From: Pseudanabaena sp.
GTDB taxonomy: Bacteria > Cyanobacteriota > Cyanobacteriia > Pseudanabaenales > Pseudanabaenaceae
Assembly (NCBI GenBank): GCA_003249035.1
Contig: QBMK01000006.1
Location: 1-64,000 of the forward strand
DNA: 64,000 nt
Reading direction: 5' to 3'
Shown here: positions 39,925 to 49,397 of the stretch, piece after piece
How the letters are laid out: every line of letters begins with the position of its first letter
How positions within the stretch are numbered: position 1 is the first letter of the stretch
The notes under the pieces: generated by a model
Database searches by the model: none
Seen by the model: the letters and a program-made list of their open reading frames with translations, nothing else
Told to the model about the DNA's origin: nothing
Translations under genes and position numbers: made by a program

Positions 39925-40125
39925 ATGAAAGTTAAATACGATGCAGAAGCAGATATTCTCATCTTCATCTTGCAAGACGATTTGCCATACGATGCAATAT
40001 CCGAGCAAGGCGGCATAATTGTTAGCTATAACGAAGACCAAGACCCCGTTAGTATTTAGTTTTTAAATGACTCTAAGCGTCAACTATTCAATCCTAGCGA
40101 AACCAATTTAGTTGTTCCCAGATAA
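39925..40125 (+). pseudogene. DUF2283 family protein with in-frame TAG
   Basis: MKVKYDAEADILIFILQDDLPYDAISEQGGIIVSYNEDQDPVSI*FLNDSKRQLFNPSETNLVVPR; TAG at 40057-40059. Confidence 0.75.
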
Positions 40126-40275
40126 TCAAGAATATATTTTTAGTGGAAGACAGTTAGGAGTTTGCGCTGTTATTGTGGAGAGATTTGCGATCGCGCTATA
40201 AATACCAAATTTACGCAGCTAGTTCCTTTTTGCTAAAATAGACATCAACAACAAATTCTTATCTTGGTTAAACTC

Positions 40276-40488
40276 ATGATTAGTCGAGAAACCTTAAAAA
40301 CAGCCATTGATACCATAGACGATACCCAGCTAGAAATATTGCATCGCATCATCTTGGCATTCAGTAAACCCATTCCCAATACTGTAAATCTCCCCCCCTC
40401 AGAAAATATCAATCCACTCAAAAACAGCATTATATTTGAGAACGATATTATTTCTCCAATAGATTTATTATGGGAATCGGAACAGTGA
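40276..40488 (+). CDS. Putative antitoxin (VapB-like) upstream of PIN toxin
   Basis: 'MISRETLKTAIDTIDDTQLEILHRIILAFSKP...NPLKNSIIFENDIISPIDLLWESEQ', overlaps the toxin gene. Confidence 0.8.
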   Translation: MISRETLKTAIDTIDDTQLEILHRIILAFSKPIPNTVNLPPSENINPLKNSIIFENDIISPIDLLWESEQ

Positions 40489-40871
40489 TTATCCTTGATA
40501 CCCATGCTTGGCTTTGGTGGATGAATGAGTCTAATAAACTTTCCGTTAATGCCCTTGCAGCCATTAATAGCGCTGACTTGATTGGCATTCCTGCAATTAG
40601 TTGTTGGGAAATCGCCATGCTCGTCGAAAAATCAAGAATTGGTCTATCAATGGACGTGCAAATATGGCTATACTTAGCACTCCAAAATCAGAATGTTCAA
40701 TTATTACCCCTCACCCCAGAAATTGCAGTCCGTTCCACTCGACTGCCTAGAGGATTTCATGGCGATCCAAGCGATCGCTTAATCGTAGCAAGTAGCCTAA
40801 TTCATAAAGCCGCATTAGTCTCTAAAGATGAAAAAATACAGCAATGTAGCTATTTACAAGTGATTTGGTAG
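40470..40871 (+). CDS. vapC: PIN-domain toxin (VapC family)
   Basis: 'VIILDTHAWLWWMNESNKLS...ISCWEIAMLVEKSRIGL...FHGDPSDRLIVASSLIHKAALVSKDEKI'. Confidence 0.94.
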   Translation: MGIGTVIILDTHAWLWWMNESNKLSVNALAAINSADLIGIPAISCWEIAMLVEKSRIGLSMDVQIWLYLALQNQNVQLLPLTPEIAVRSTRLPRGFHGDPSDRLIVASSLIHKAALVSKDEKIQQCSYLQVIW

Positions 40872-40997
40872 TTAGATAGGAAAATCAGATACACTACCCA
40901 CTACTTTTTCTTTCGGCACAGTTGGTTATCATGATTTACTATTCATATAAAACCCTTACTTGGTTTGGATTTTAACTCCCATAAATTTTGCTTTTTC

Positions 40998-41951
40998 TCA
41001 GATGCAGGATAGCGATCGCCCAGTACCACTTCGCCGCAGCATGATTAACTCTGCGCTAATGCTAACTGCAATCTCCGCAGGAGTTAAAGCCCCGATATCT
41101 AGACCAATCGGCGCATAGATAGATTGAAGTTTATCCTCAGAGATTCCCATTATCTTAGTTTGCTCATACACCTGCATCACCCTTCTCTCACTGCCAATCA
41201 TGCCAATATAAGCACAGGGTAAATCGCGATTTAGTAAAGCTGTTAAAGCATCCATATCATAACGATAGCCGCGTGTGACTAGCGCCACATGGAGACTCGG
41301 ATGATTTGAGAGCACCCCCAAAGCTTGCTCAATATTGGAATAGATAAAAGCAGCTTGTGGATATCTCTCTGAGTTTGCCCATTCAGGACGATCATCCTGA
41401 ATCGCAATCTGAAAGCCGACTAAATGCGCGACCCGCGCAAGCTGTTCCCCCACATGCCCAGCCCCCACAATCAGCAACATCGGCTCAGGCTCCAAAATTT
41501 CAATAAAAGCCTCCGAATCTTTTTCCTTTTTCCTTTCTCCTTTTTCCTTTCTCAAGTAAGGATATGCATCACTAAAAGGCGTAACCAAAGTAGCCGATCG
41601 CCCTAATTTTAATTCTGTCAGTATCTGCCGCGCGATCCCGATCGCAGCCTCGCCATGCCATCGCTCTAAAAGAATCTCCATCCAACCACCGCAAACTCCC
41701 TCAGTCTGACGCTTAGGCGATCCAGTCAGATCAATTTCTATGCGCCTTTTCTCTCCTGTTTGCAGAACTTCCCTTGCCAGAGCGATGACCTTTGCCTCTC
41801 CTGCACCACCACCAATCGTATCAATGCAGCGATCGAAGGTAATTAGCATTTTTGCGCCCACCTCTCGTGGAACCGAACCTTTAGTGCTAATTACCGTTGC
41901 CACGACTACAGCGCCTTGATTAAGTAATGATAGAAGCTCATCGTAGATCAT
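40998..41951 (-). CDS. XdhC/CoxI family molybdenum cofactor insertion/maturation protein
   Basis: 'STKGSVPREVGAKMLI', 'LLIVGAGHVGEQLARVAHLVGFQIAIQDDRPEWANSERYP', 'ALVTRGYRYDMDAL', 'YIGMIGSERRV'. Confidence 0.93.
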   Translation of the reverse strand: MIYDELLSLLNQGAVVVATVISTKGSVPREVGAKMLITFDRCIDTIGGGAGEAKVIALAREVLQTGEKRRIEIDLTGSPKRQTEGVCGGWMEILLERWHGEAAIGIARQILTELKLGRSATLVTPFSDAYPYLRKEKGERKKEKDSEAFIEILEPEPMLLIVGAGHVGEQLARVAHLVGFQIAIQDDRPEWANSERYPQAAFIYSNIEQALGVLSNHPSLHVALVTRGYRYDMDALTALLNRDLPCAYIGMIGSERRVMQVYEQTKIMGISEDKLQSIYAPIGLDIGALTPAEIAVSISAELIMLRRSGTGRSLSCI

Positions 41952-44278
41952 ACTTTCAAGGCAGATAGAGAAGCCGCCTTCACCGACTCAATCGCCCAGA
42001 GAGTTGCCTCAGGTGTGGCAGGAAGCGCCAAGGGCACATAGTCAGCATTACCAAAAGCGGCGACAGCATTGCGAATGGCTTCCCTTACGGATATCGCTAG
42101 CATAAATGGAGGCTCACCGATCGCTTTACTGCCAAAAATCACACCATCTTGAGCGGCGCGTTCTAGTAGATTGACATTAAACTGTTCGGGGATTTCGCTA
42201 ACGGTGGGGATTTTATAAGTACTTGGTGCATAGGTCAGTAATCGACCGATTTTATCCCAGACTAATTCCTCCATGGTTAGCCAACCCATGCCCTGCACAA
42301 AACCACCTTCGATCTGACCTTTATCAATCAATGGATTAATCGATTCTCCGACATCTTGGACAAGATCCACCTGTCGCAGTTTAAATGTACCCGTGAATCC
42401 ATCTACTTCCACTTCACTCACAGCCGCACCGTAAGAGAAATAATAGAACGGACGACCCTTATTCAGCTTGGCATCCCAAAAAATATTTGGCGTGCGATAG
42501 AAGCCATTTGCGGAGAGGCTAATCCGCTCATTATAGGTTTGCTTCACCACTTCCTCAAAAGCGATCCTTGCGCTGGGATAGGTGCGGCAATAGATCCAAT
42601 CATCCTCGAAAACAAGATCTTCGGGGGCATCAAGATTGAGCATTTTGACAGCCACAGTTGACATACGTTTCCGCAGGATTTCACAGGCATCTTTGACTGC
42701 TTGACCATTTAGATCAGAGCCACTGGAAGCCGCTGTTGCGGAAGTATTCGGGACTTTATCGGTACTTGTGGGCATGATCCGAAAGCGATCGAGTTTGACC
42801 CCAAGGGATTTTGCGGCGACTTGGAGCATTTTAGTATGCAGCCCTTGGCCCATTTCTGTACCCCCGTGATTTACCTGAATGCTGCCATCGGTATAAATGA
42901 GAACTAGAGCACCTGCTTGGTTGTACTCGGTTTTGGTGAAGGAAATCCCGAACTTAACAGGCGTAATCGCAATGCCACGTTTTTTGTAGGAACTAGTTTG
43001 ATTGAATTGGGCGATTTGGGCTTGCCGATCGCTAAAATTCGATTTTTCCTTGGCTTCATTCCATACCAGATTGATACGGTTATGAACTATATCCTGCCCA
43101 TAGTGAGTGGTTCTAGTTTCGCCATCGCCATGATAGAAGTTCCGTTCACGCACGACTTCGGGCGACAAACTAAGGGTACGCGCTATGCGATCGACGACTT
43201 CTTCACATACGACCATGCCCTGTGGCCCCCCAAAACCACGGTAGGCAGTATTAGAAACTCGATGGGTTTTGGCAATCCATCCTTGTACTTCCAAATTAGG
43301 AATGTAGTAGGCGTTATCGATGTGCATCATCGCCCGCATGATGATGGGTGGTGACAGGTCAAGGCTCCAACCTCCGTCTGCATATAGCTCAGCTTTGAGA
43401 GCCGTAATTAGCCCATCGTTAGTAAAGCCAACTTGGTATTTGCCTAAAAAGTTATGTCGCTTGCCCGTAACAATCATGTCTTGATGTCGGCGCAAACTGA
43501 CTCTGGCAGGACGACCAGTTTTATAAGCTGCCAAAGCCGCCGCCGCCGCAAAAGGATTAGCCTGAGACTCTTTACCGCCAAATGCGCCGCCCATCCGCAA
43601 ACAGGTGACAACAACATGACTGCTGGGCAATCCTAAAACCCGCGCTACGATTACTTGAGTTTCACTGGGATGTTGGGTGGAGCTATAGACTTTATAGCCA
43701 TTCTCTCCATCAGGAACTGCCCAACTGGTATGGGTTTCTAAATAGAAATGATCCTGTCCGCCGACTTCTAGTTCGCCTTCGAGGGTGCGATCGCAATTTT
43801 GAATAGCCGTATCAGGTTCACCGCGCTTAATAGCCTGTTTTTTAAGATGGTAACTCTCTGCTGCGATCGCTTCTTGAATACTGATAATGGCTTGCCGAGG
43901 CTCATATTCGACAACCACTTTGGCAGCAGCTTGACGAGCCGCATCTTCAGTCTCACCGACTGCCCAAACTACCACCTGTCCCCAATAGCTCACCTCGTCG
44001 GTGGGCAGCAATACCTCATCGTGAATGATTACACCCGTATTGTTCTCTCCAGCTACATCATCCGCCGTCAGGATCGTCACCAAACCTTCAACTTCGTAGG
44101 CAGCGGTGCACTCCAGCTGGGTGATTTTTGCATGGGCATGGGGTGACAAAACAGGATAAAGGGAAAGCATTCCTGCGGGGAGACGTTGATCGTCTGTATA
44201 GAGGGCACTGCCGCTAACGTGACCTGCGGCGCTTTCGTGGCTCTTTTTGTTACTAGTTTTTTGATCTGTAATCGTCAT
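41948..44278 (-). CDS. xdhB: Xanthine dehydrogenase molybdopterin-binding subunit (XdhB)
   Basis: 'HVSGSALYTDDQRLPAGMLSLYPVLSPHAHAKI', 'GGAFGGKESQANPFAAAAALAA', 'TAYRGFGGPQGMVV', 'NHGGTEMGQGLHTKM'. Confidence 0.95.
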   Translation of the reverse strand: MTITDQKTSNKKSHESAAGHVSGSALYTDDQRLPAGMLSLYPVLSPHAHAKITQLECTAAYEVEGLVTILTADDVAGENNTGVIIHDEVLLPTDEVSYWGQVVVWAVGETEDAARQAAAKVVVEYEPRQAIISIQEAIAAESYHLKKQAIKRGEPDTAIQNCDRTLEGELEVGGQDHFYLETHTSWAVPDGENGYKVYSSTQHPSETQVIVARVLGLPSSHVVVTCLRMGGAFGGKESQANPFAAAAALAAYKTGRPARVSLRRHQDMIVTGKRHNFLGKYQVGFTNDGLITALKAELYADGGWSLDLSPPIIMRAMMHIDNAYYIPNLEVQGWIAKTHRVSNTAYRGFGGPQGMVVCEEVVDRIARTLSLSPEVVRERNFYHGDGETRTTHYGQDIVHNRINLVWNEAKEKSNFSDRQAQIAQFNQTSSYKKRGIAITPVKFGISFTKTEYNQAGALVLIYTDGSIQVNHGGTEMGQGLHTKMLQVAAKSLGVKLDRFRIMPTSTDKVPNTSATAASSGSDLNGQAVKDACEILRKRMSTVAVKMLNLDAPEDLVFEDDWIYCRTYPSARIAFEEVVKQTYNERISLSANGFYRTPNIFWDAKLNKGRPFYYFSYGAAVSEVEVDGFTGTFKLRQVDLVQDVGESINPLIDKGQIEGGFVQGMGWLTMEELVWDKIGRLLTYAPSTYKIPTVSEIPEQFNVNLLERAAQDGVIFGSKAIGEPPFMLAISVREAIRNAVAAFGNADYVPLALPATPEATLWAIESVKAASLSALKV

Positions 44279-44347
44279 TTTGTATTCCTTCCATATCTAC
44301 AAAAAATCTATTGCATACCAGTTGAGGCAAAGCCTCAATTGGTATCT

Positions 44348-45766
44348 TCAACTATGTTCAACAAAAAACTTCTCAAACAGATTCCCTACTAGCATTTTGC
44401 GATAGTCAGCACTTCCACGCAGATCGCTAAGAGGAGTAAATACTTCATGCAGAGCAGACTTCACCGATCGCACAGTTTCTATTGTCCAAGACTGACCGAT
44501 GAGCATTTCTTCGATCGCGATCGCTCGAATCGGAGTTGCCGCAACACCTCCATAGGCAAGACGCGCATGGAGAATTTTTTGCTCTGCATCTAGATCGATT
44601 ACAAAAGCCGCTGCCACGATACTGATATCGTCAGTGCCGCGTTTGCCAATTTTATAGGACTGACTGAGGCGCTTGGTTGCGCCAGAGGCGATCGCTTTGG
44701 GAATTGTCACGGAATAGATAATTTCGCCTTGCTTGAGTTCTGTTTGCCGATAGCCCTTAAAGAAGTCAGCCAATGGCAAACTGCGATCGCCTTCAACACT
44801 AGCTAACTTCAAGGTCGCATCAAGAGCTAGTAACACAGGTGGCAAATCGCCAATGGGAGAAGCCGTGCCAATATTGCCTCCTAAGGTAGCTCGATTGCGG
44901 ATCTGCCTTGCCGCAAACCAATGCAGCATTTCATCAAGGCTAGGGAAAACGCCATGCAGCAAATCTTCAATATGACTGAGGGGAACTGCCGCGCCAATCT
45001 CCACATAGTTATCGGTTTGAATAATCTGTTTGAGATCTGCAATAGCTTCCAAGGAAATCAGTACTGGATAAGTCCGTCGATGCCAACTCATTTCTAAGCC
45101 AAGATCCGTTGCACCAGCCACTAAGGTCGCTTCGGGATATTGCTGAAGTAATTGCAATGCGTCCTCTAGATCGGTCGGGCGATAAAATTTTTGCTGTGCA
45201 TTTGTATAAGCGATCACCGCCAAATCGGAAGTTTTTTGAGCTAGCTCATTACTGAAATGGTCATCGGGAATTGTTGCCGCTAATTGCTGCGCTGCTTTAC
45301 GGATCGGTACATAGCCTGTGCAGCGACAAAGATTGCCCTCAATGCAGATGTCATTGCTCAAGCTGCCATTGTAGTAAGCCGCAAACATACTCATAATGAA
45401 GCCAGGCGTGCAATAGCCGCATTGCGATCCTGCTGTTTCTACCATAGCAGCTTGAACTGGGTGCAGTTGCCCATTGGCGATACCCTCGGCAGTAATCACC
45501 TCACGTCCTGCGATCGCGCCGATAGGAACTAAGCAACTATTTACGGCTTGATATTGCGGCTGACCATGACTATCTTTACCAACGATAGTTACAGTACAAG
45601 CACCGCAGTCACCATCACCACATCCTTCTTTGGTTCCCACATAGCCATTTTGTCGTAAATAGTGCAGTAGGGTTATCGTGGGAGCAATGTCTTTAACACG
45701 AGAAGTTGCACCGTTAAGGGTGAATGTAAAATCTTCTACGGAAATAGGATTTACCTGTTGAGTCAC
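44348..45766 (-). CDS. xdhA: Xanthine dehydrogenase small subunit (2Fe-2S + FAD)
   Basis: 'GTKEGCGDGDCGACTV', 'CGYCTPGFIMSMFAAYYN', 'GNLCRCTGYVPI', FAD domain 'LVAGATDLGLEMS'. Confidence 0.95.
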   Translation of the reverse strand: MTQQVNPISVEDFTFTLNGATSRVKDIAPTITLLHYLRQNGYVGTKEGCGDGDCGACTVTIVGKDSHGQPQYQAVNSCLVPIGAIAGREVITAEGIANGQLHPVQAAMVETAGSQCGYCTPGFIMSMFAAYYNGSLSNDICIEGNLCRCTGYVPIRKAAQQLAATIPDDHFSNELAQKTSDLAVIAYTNAQQKFYRPTDLEDALQLLQQYPEATLVAGATDLGLEMSWHRRTYPVLISLEAIADLKQIIQTDNYVEIGAAVPLSHIEDLLHGVFPSLDEMLHWFAARQIRNRATLGGNIGTASPIGDLPPVLLALDATLKLASVEGDRSLPLADFFKGYRQTELKQGEIIYSVTIPKAIASGATKRLSQSYKIGKRGTDDISIVAAAFVIDLDAEQKILHARLAYGGVAATPIRAIAIEEMLIGQSWTIETVRSVKSALHEVFTPLSDLRGSADYRKMLVGNLFEKFFVEHS

Positions 45767-45851
45767 GGGAATCTCTCTTCTGGAGTAACAAATTGACAGG
45801 CTGATATAAATTAATTAATTAACGAATAGACTTTGCTTAAAGTGCGCCAAG

Positions 45852-45916
45852 ATACAAAAGAGGAATAATTAATGTTGCGCGGCTTTGCCGCGCAACATTA
45901 ATTATTCCTCTTGATA
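45852..45916. repeat. Long palindrome downstream of divergent promoters
   Basis: aagaggaataattaatgttgcgcggctttgccgcgcaacattaattattcctctt. Confidence 0.8.
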
Positions 45917-46003
45917 TTTTTCGGAAAGTCCTCGTAAAGACAAAACTAACACCGAGTGAAATTGGGTTTAATATTATGAATAGTTAAACTCATCTACTCA
46001 TCT

Positions 46004-46483
46004 ATGAATATCCGCATTGGCAATGGTTATGACCTACACCGACTCGTTAGCGATCGCAAGCTGATCCTTGGTGGTGTCGAAATTCCTTACGAAAAAGGAC
46101 TGCTAGGACATAGCGATGCGGATGTGCTGACCCATGCGATCATGGATGCCATGCTTGGTGCGCTTGCCCTTGGTGATATTGGACATTATTTCCCACCTAC
46201 AGACCCCAAATGGGCAGGAGCCGATAGCATCATGCTATTACAGCAAGTACAGGAACTTATCGAGGCACAGGGTTGGCGCGTCAATAATCTTGACTCAATG
46301 GTGATTGCCGAAGCCCCCAAGCTCAAACCACACATTAAAGCCATGCGCGATCGCCTAGCTCAAGCAATGAATCTGCCAATTGATTGTGTCAGCGTCAAGG
46401 CAACCACCAACGAGGGTATGGATTCGATCGGACAAAAAGAAGCGATCGCAGTTCACGCCGTAGTTTTATTAGTTAAAAGCTAA
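46004..46483 (+). CDS. ispF: 2-C-methyl-D-erythritol 2,4-cyclodiphosphate synthase
   Basis: '[63 protein letters not shown]'. Confidence 0.97.
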   Translation: MNIRIGNGYDLHRLVSDRKLILGGVEIPYEKGLLGHSDADVLTHAIMDAMLGALALGDIGHYFPPTDPKWAGADSIMLLQQVQELIEAQGWRVNNLDSMVIAEAPKLKPHIKAMRDRLAQAMNLPIDCVSVKATTNEGMDSIGQKEAIAVHAVVLLVKS

Positions 46484-46587
46484 AAGGTAATAGCTTTGGT
46501 AGTCAAGCGAATGTAATTGTGCTGCCGGTGCTTTGCGCCCGCAGCACAATTACCAAAAAATTACTTTGTTTTATTGAATTTTTAGGG

Positions 46588-48396
46588 ATGATGGCGATCG
46601 TGAGAAAAAGTATTCAGAAACGAGCAAAGGTCAAGCAATGGAAGGCAGTGGTATTACTGCTACTAATTGCCATGTGTTCTCTGCTACTTTGGGGCTGCTC
46701 AATCAAATCTGAAGCACTTGCTAATCGCCTAGTGGTTCCGCTAGATAGTGACATCAAAACCTTTAATCCAGTTCTAATTCAAGATGCTTATAGTGGAATT
46801 GCGATCGGCTATACACTCACTGGTTTAATATCTGAAAACCCGATCACTAAAGAGTTAGAACCTGAATTAGCCGAAAAATGGGAATTTCAGCAAGATGGTA
46901 AGCAGCTTATTTTTACGATGCGTCCTGAGTTGAAATGGTCGGATGGCCAACCTCTCAATGTTGATGACGTTTTATTTACCTATCAAAGCGTAATCTTCAA
47001 TGAGAAGATTCCCAATGGCACTCGTGATATTCTGCGAATTGGACAATCCCAAACTCTTCCTAAAGTTGAGAAGCTCGACGATCGCCGTATTTCTTTTTTA
47101 CTTAGCGAACCATTTGCACCTGCGCTACGCACACTAGGCGGGATCGGCATTTTGCCCAAGCATATATTTGAGCCTACGCTCAAAGAAGATCCTAACTCTA
47201 CTGACAAGAAATTAAAGTTTTTAGAAACATGGACTCTCAGTACGCCTGTCAATCAACTGGTAGGAAGTGGTGCATATATAATCCAAGAATATCGTCCTTC
47301 CGAACGTCTTATCTATAAACCCAATCCCTATTATTGGAAAAAGGGAAATCCATATATCGAAAAATTTGTAATGCAGATTTTGGAATCACCAGATACATCG
47401 CTATTGAGGTTCCGTTCAGGAGATCTGGACATGTATCGACTACGCGGCGAAGACTATCAATTGCTTAAACGTTTTGAACAACGCGATCGCTTCACAATAT
47501 ATAACGCAGGCCCCTCAACAGGGCAATCATTCATCATGTTTAACCTAAATAAGGGCAAAAATCCTAAAACCAATGAACCCTTCGTTGATCCCAAAAAATC
47601 AAAATGGTTTAATGATGTTTCCTTTCGTCGCGCCGTTGCCTACGCCATCAATCGCGAAGCAATAATTACCAATCTGTCACGCGGCTTAGCCCAATCCCAA
47701 AACTCACCAGTTTCCATCCCTAGCCCCTATTTCTTTCCTCCCGAAAAAGGTCTCAAAGTTTATGATTATCAGCCTGAAAAGTCAAAAGAGATTCTTTTGC
47801 AAGCGGGATATAAGTATAATTCTGAACAGCAACTTCTAGATGCTCAAGGTAATCTTGTGCGCTTTACTTTACTTGCTCCTGCGGGTGGAAGGGTTGCAAT
47901 GGGAGCGCAAATTAAGAGCGATTTGGAAAAAATTGGCATGAAGATTGACTTCACTCCAGTTGATTTTCGGATTATTTCCGATAAGCTTGATAACTCGAAA
48001 CAATGGGATGCGACGATTCTTGGTTTTACAGGAGGTGCTGAGCCAAATAGCGCGATTAATCTTTGGGCAACTGATGGTGATTCCCATATGTTTAATAAAG
48101 GACCCACTGGCGATGAGAAGCCTTTCCCTGGTCGTGAAGTTGCTGATTGGGAAAAGAAAATTCATACTTTGATGATCCAAGGGGCTCAAGAGCTTGATGA
48201 AACAAAACGGAAGGCGATCTATGCTGAATACCAACAATTAGTGCAGGAACAATTACCACTAATTCATCTAACAGTTCCACTTTACTTAATTGCAATACGC
48301 GATCGCGTACAGAATGTCCAACCATCTGCTCTGGCTGGCAGTACTGGAGTTACAGGTGCATTATGGAATCTAGAACAATTAAAATTGAAATATTAG
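46588..48396 (+). CDS. ABC transporter substrate-binding protein, family 5 (peptide type) lipoprotein
   Basis: 'LLLWGCSIK' lipobox, 'LEPELAEKWEFQQDGKQLIFTMRPELKWSDGQPLNVDDVLFTY'. Confidence 0.92.
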   Translation: MMAIVRKSIQKRAKVKQWKAVVLLLLIAMCSLLLWGCSIKSEALANRLVVPLDSDIKTFNPVLIQDAYSGIAIGYTLTGLISENPITKELEPELAEKWEFQQDGKQLIFTMRPELKWSDGQPLNVDDVLFTYQSVIFNEKIPNGTRDILRIGQSQTLPKVEKLDDRRISFLLSEPFAPALRTLGGIGILPKHIFEPTLKEDPNSTDKKLKFLETWTLSTPVNQLVGSGAYIIQEYRPSERLIYKPNPYYWKKGNPYIEKFVMQILESPDTSLLRFRSGDLDMYRLRGEDYQLLKRFEQRDRFTIYNAGPSTGQSFIMFNLNKGKNPKTNEPFVDPKKSKWFNDVSFRRAVAYAINREAIITNLSRGLAQSQNSPVSIPSPYFFPPEKGLKVYDYQPEKSKEILLQAGYKYNSEQQLLDAQGNLVRFTLLAPAGGRVAMGAQIKSDLEKIGMKIDFTPVDFRIISDKLDNSKQWDATILGFTGGAEPNSAINLWATDGDSHMFNKGPTGDEKPFPGREVADWEKKIHTLMIQGAQELDETKRKAIYAEYQQLVQEQLPLIHLTVPLYLIAIRDRVQNVQPSALAGSTGVTGALWNLEQLKLKY

Positions 48397-48482
48397 AAAT
48401 TTAAAAGCAGTTTTTAAGATTTAGAAGATATCGTAGTCAACTCGGAAATTTCGATATTAAAACATCAAGGAGAAATCTCATC

Positions 48483-49178
48483 GTGTCGGAAACTCAGCAA
48501 ACGCTTAACGATCCTTCCGTTACGGTAACGATCGCTAGACGAGTTAAACCAGAATGCAAAACTGAATTTGAATCTTTTTTGACTGGAGTGACCAATGCTT
48601 GCGGACAATTTTCTGGCTATCTGGGCAGCAATGTTTTTCGTCCAGTAAATGACGACGATCCAGAATATCGAATCATTTTTAAATTCGATCGCTTGAGCAA
48701 TTTACGACATTGGGAAGCCTCGGCAGAGCGCCAGTACTGGTTTGCGATCGCTGAACCGCTTACCATTAGCCCTCCACAGATTCAGGTATTAACTGGTCTA
48801 GAAACTTGGTTTACGCTACCCGGTAAACCTGAGATCGCACCACCACCTCGCCATAAGATGGCGTTGGTGACTTGGCTGGCTGTGTTCCCGCTGATTACTG
48901 TTATTTCTGCAATTTTTCAACAGTTTTTAGGGATGTTGCCTTTAGTGTTACGAGTGGCAGTAGTGACAGCGATCGCAGTGCCAACGATGACTTATTTGCT
49001 AATGCCACAGATGACAAGGTTATTTGCATGGTGGCTATATCCTTCTATGGAAATGACCTTACCTACTGAGGATGTCGTCCCTGCGATCGCTGATAATTCC
49101 CAAGCAATTCCACTACCTAATTTGCAATCTACGAACATTGCCGAAAAACAGCATATTGCTATTCCCCTAAATTCCTAA
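48483..49178 (+). CDS. Antibiotic biosynthesis monooxygenase (ABM)-like domain + two TM protein
   Basis: 'VTVTIARRVKPECKTEFESFLTGVTNACGQFSGYLGSNVFRP...RHWEASAERQYW'; GTG start. Confidence 0.8.
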   Translation: MSETQQTLNDPSVTVTIARRVKPECKTEFESFLTGVTNACGQFSGYLGSNVFRPVNDDDPEYRIIFKFDRLSNLRHWEASAERQYWFAIAEPLTISPPQIQVLTGLETWFTLPGKPEIAPPPRHKMALVTWLAVFPLITVISAIFQQFLGMLPLVLRVAVVTAIAVPTMTYLLMPQMTRLFAWWLYPSMEMTLPTEDVVPAIADNSQAIPLPNLQSTNIAEKQHIAIPLNS

Positions 49179-49223
49179 AAAATTTATAGATTTTCTGTTG
49201 TACTTTTCTCAAAAGCACAACAG

Positions 49224-49376
49224 AAACAGCAAAGGAGAATGGCGGGGCAAAATGCCGCCATTCTCCTTTGCTGTTTGAATTAACGCGAGTTCGATATAGC
49301 CATTTGCGCCATGCGAAGCATGGCGCAAATGGCGAAAAATGGTAAGAATCACTGCGTGATTCTTACCATTTTTCGC
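49224..49376. repeat. Three consecutive near-perfect palindromes
   Basis: aaacagcaaaggagaatggcgg..ccgccattctcctttgctgttt; gccatttgcgccatgc-gaa-gcatggcgcaaatggc; gcgaaaaatggtaagaatcac-tgc-gtgattcttaccatttttcgc. Confidence 0.85.
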
Positions 49377-49397
49377 TTTCGTCAAACTGACTTTGAA

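Noticed and set aside
42356-44146. Plus-strand ORFs inside xdhB
   Set aside because: Antisense shadows of a clear molybdopterin subunit.
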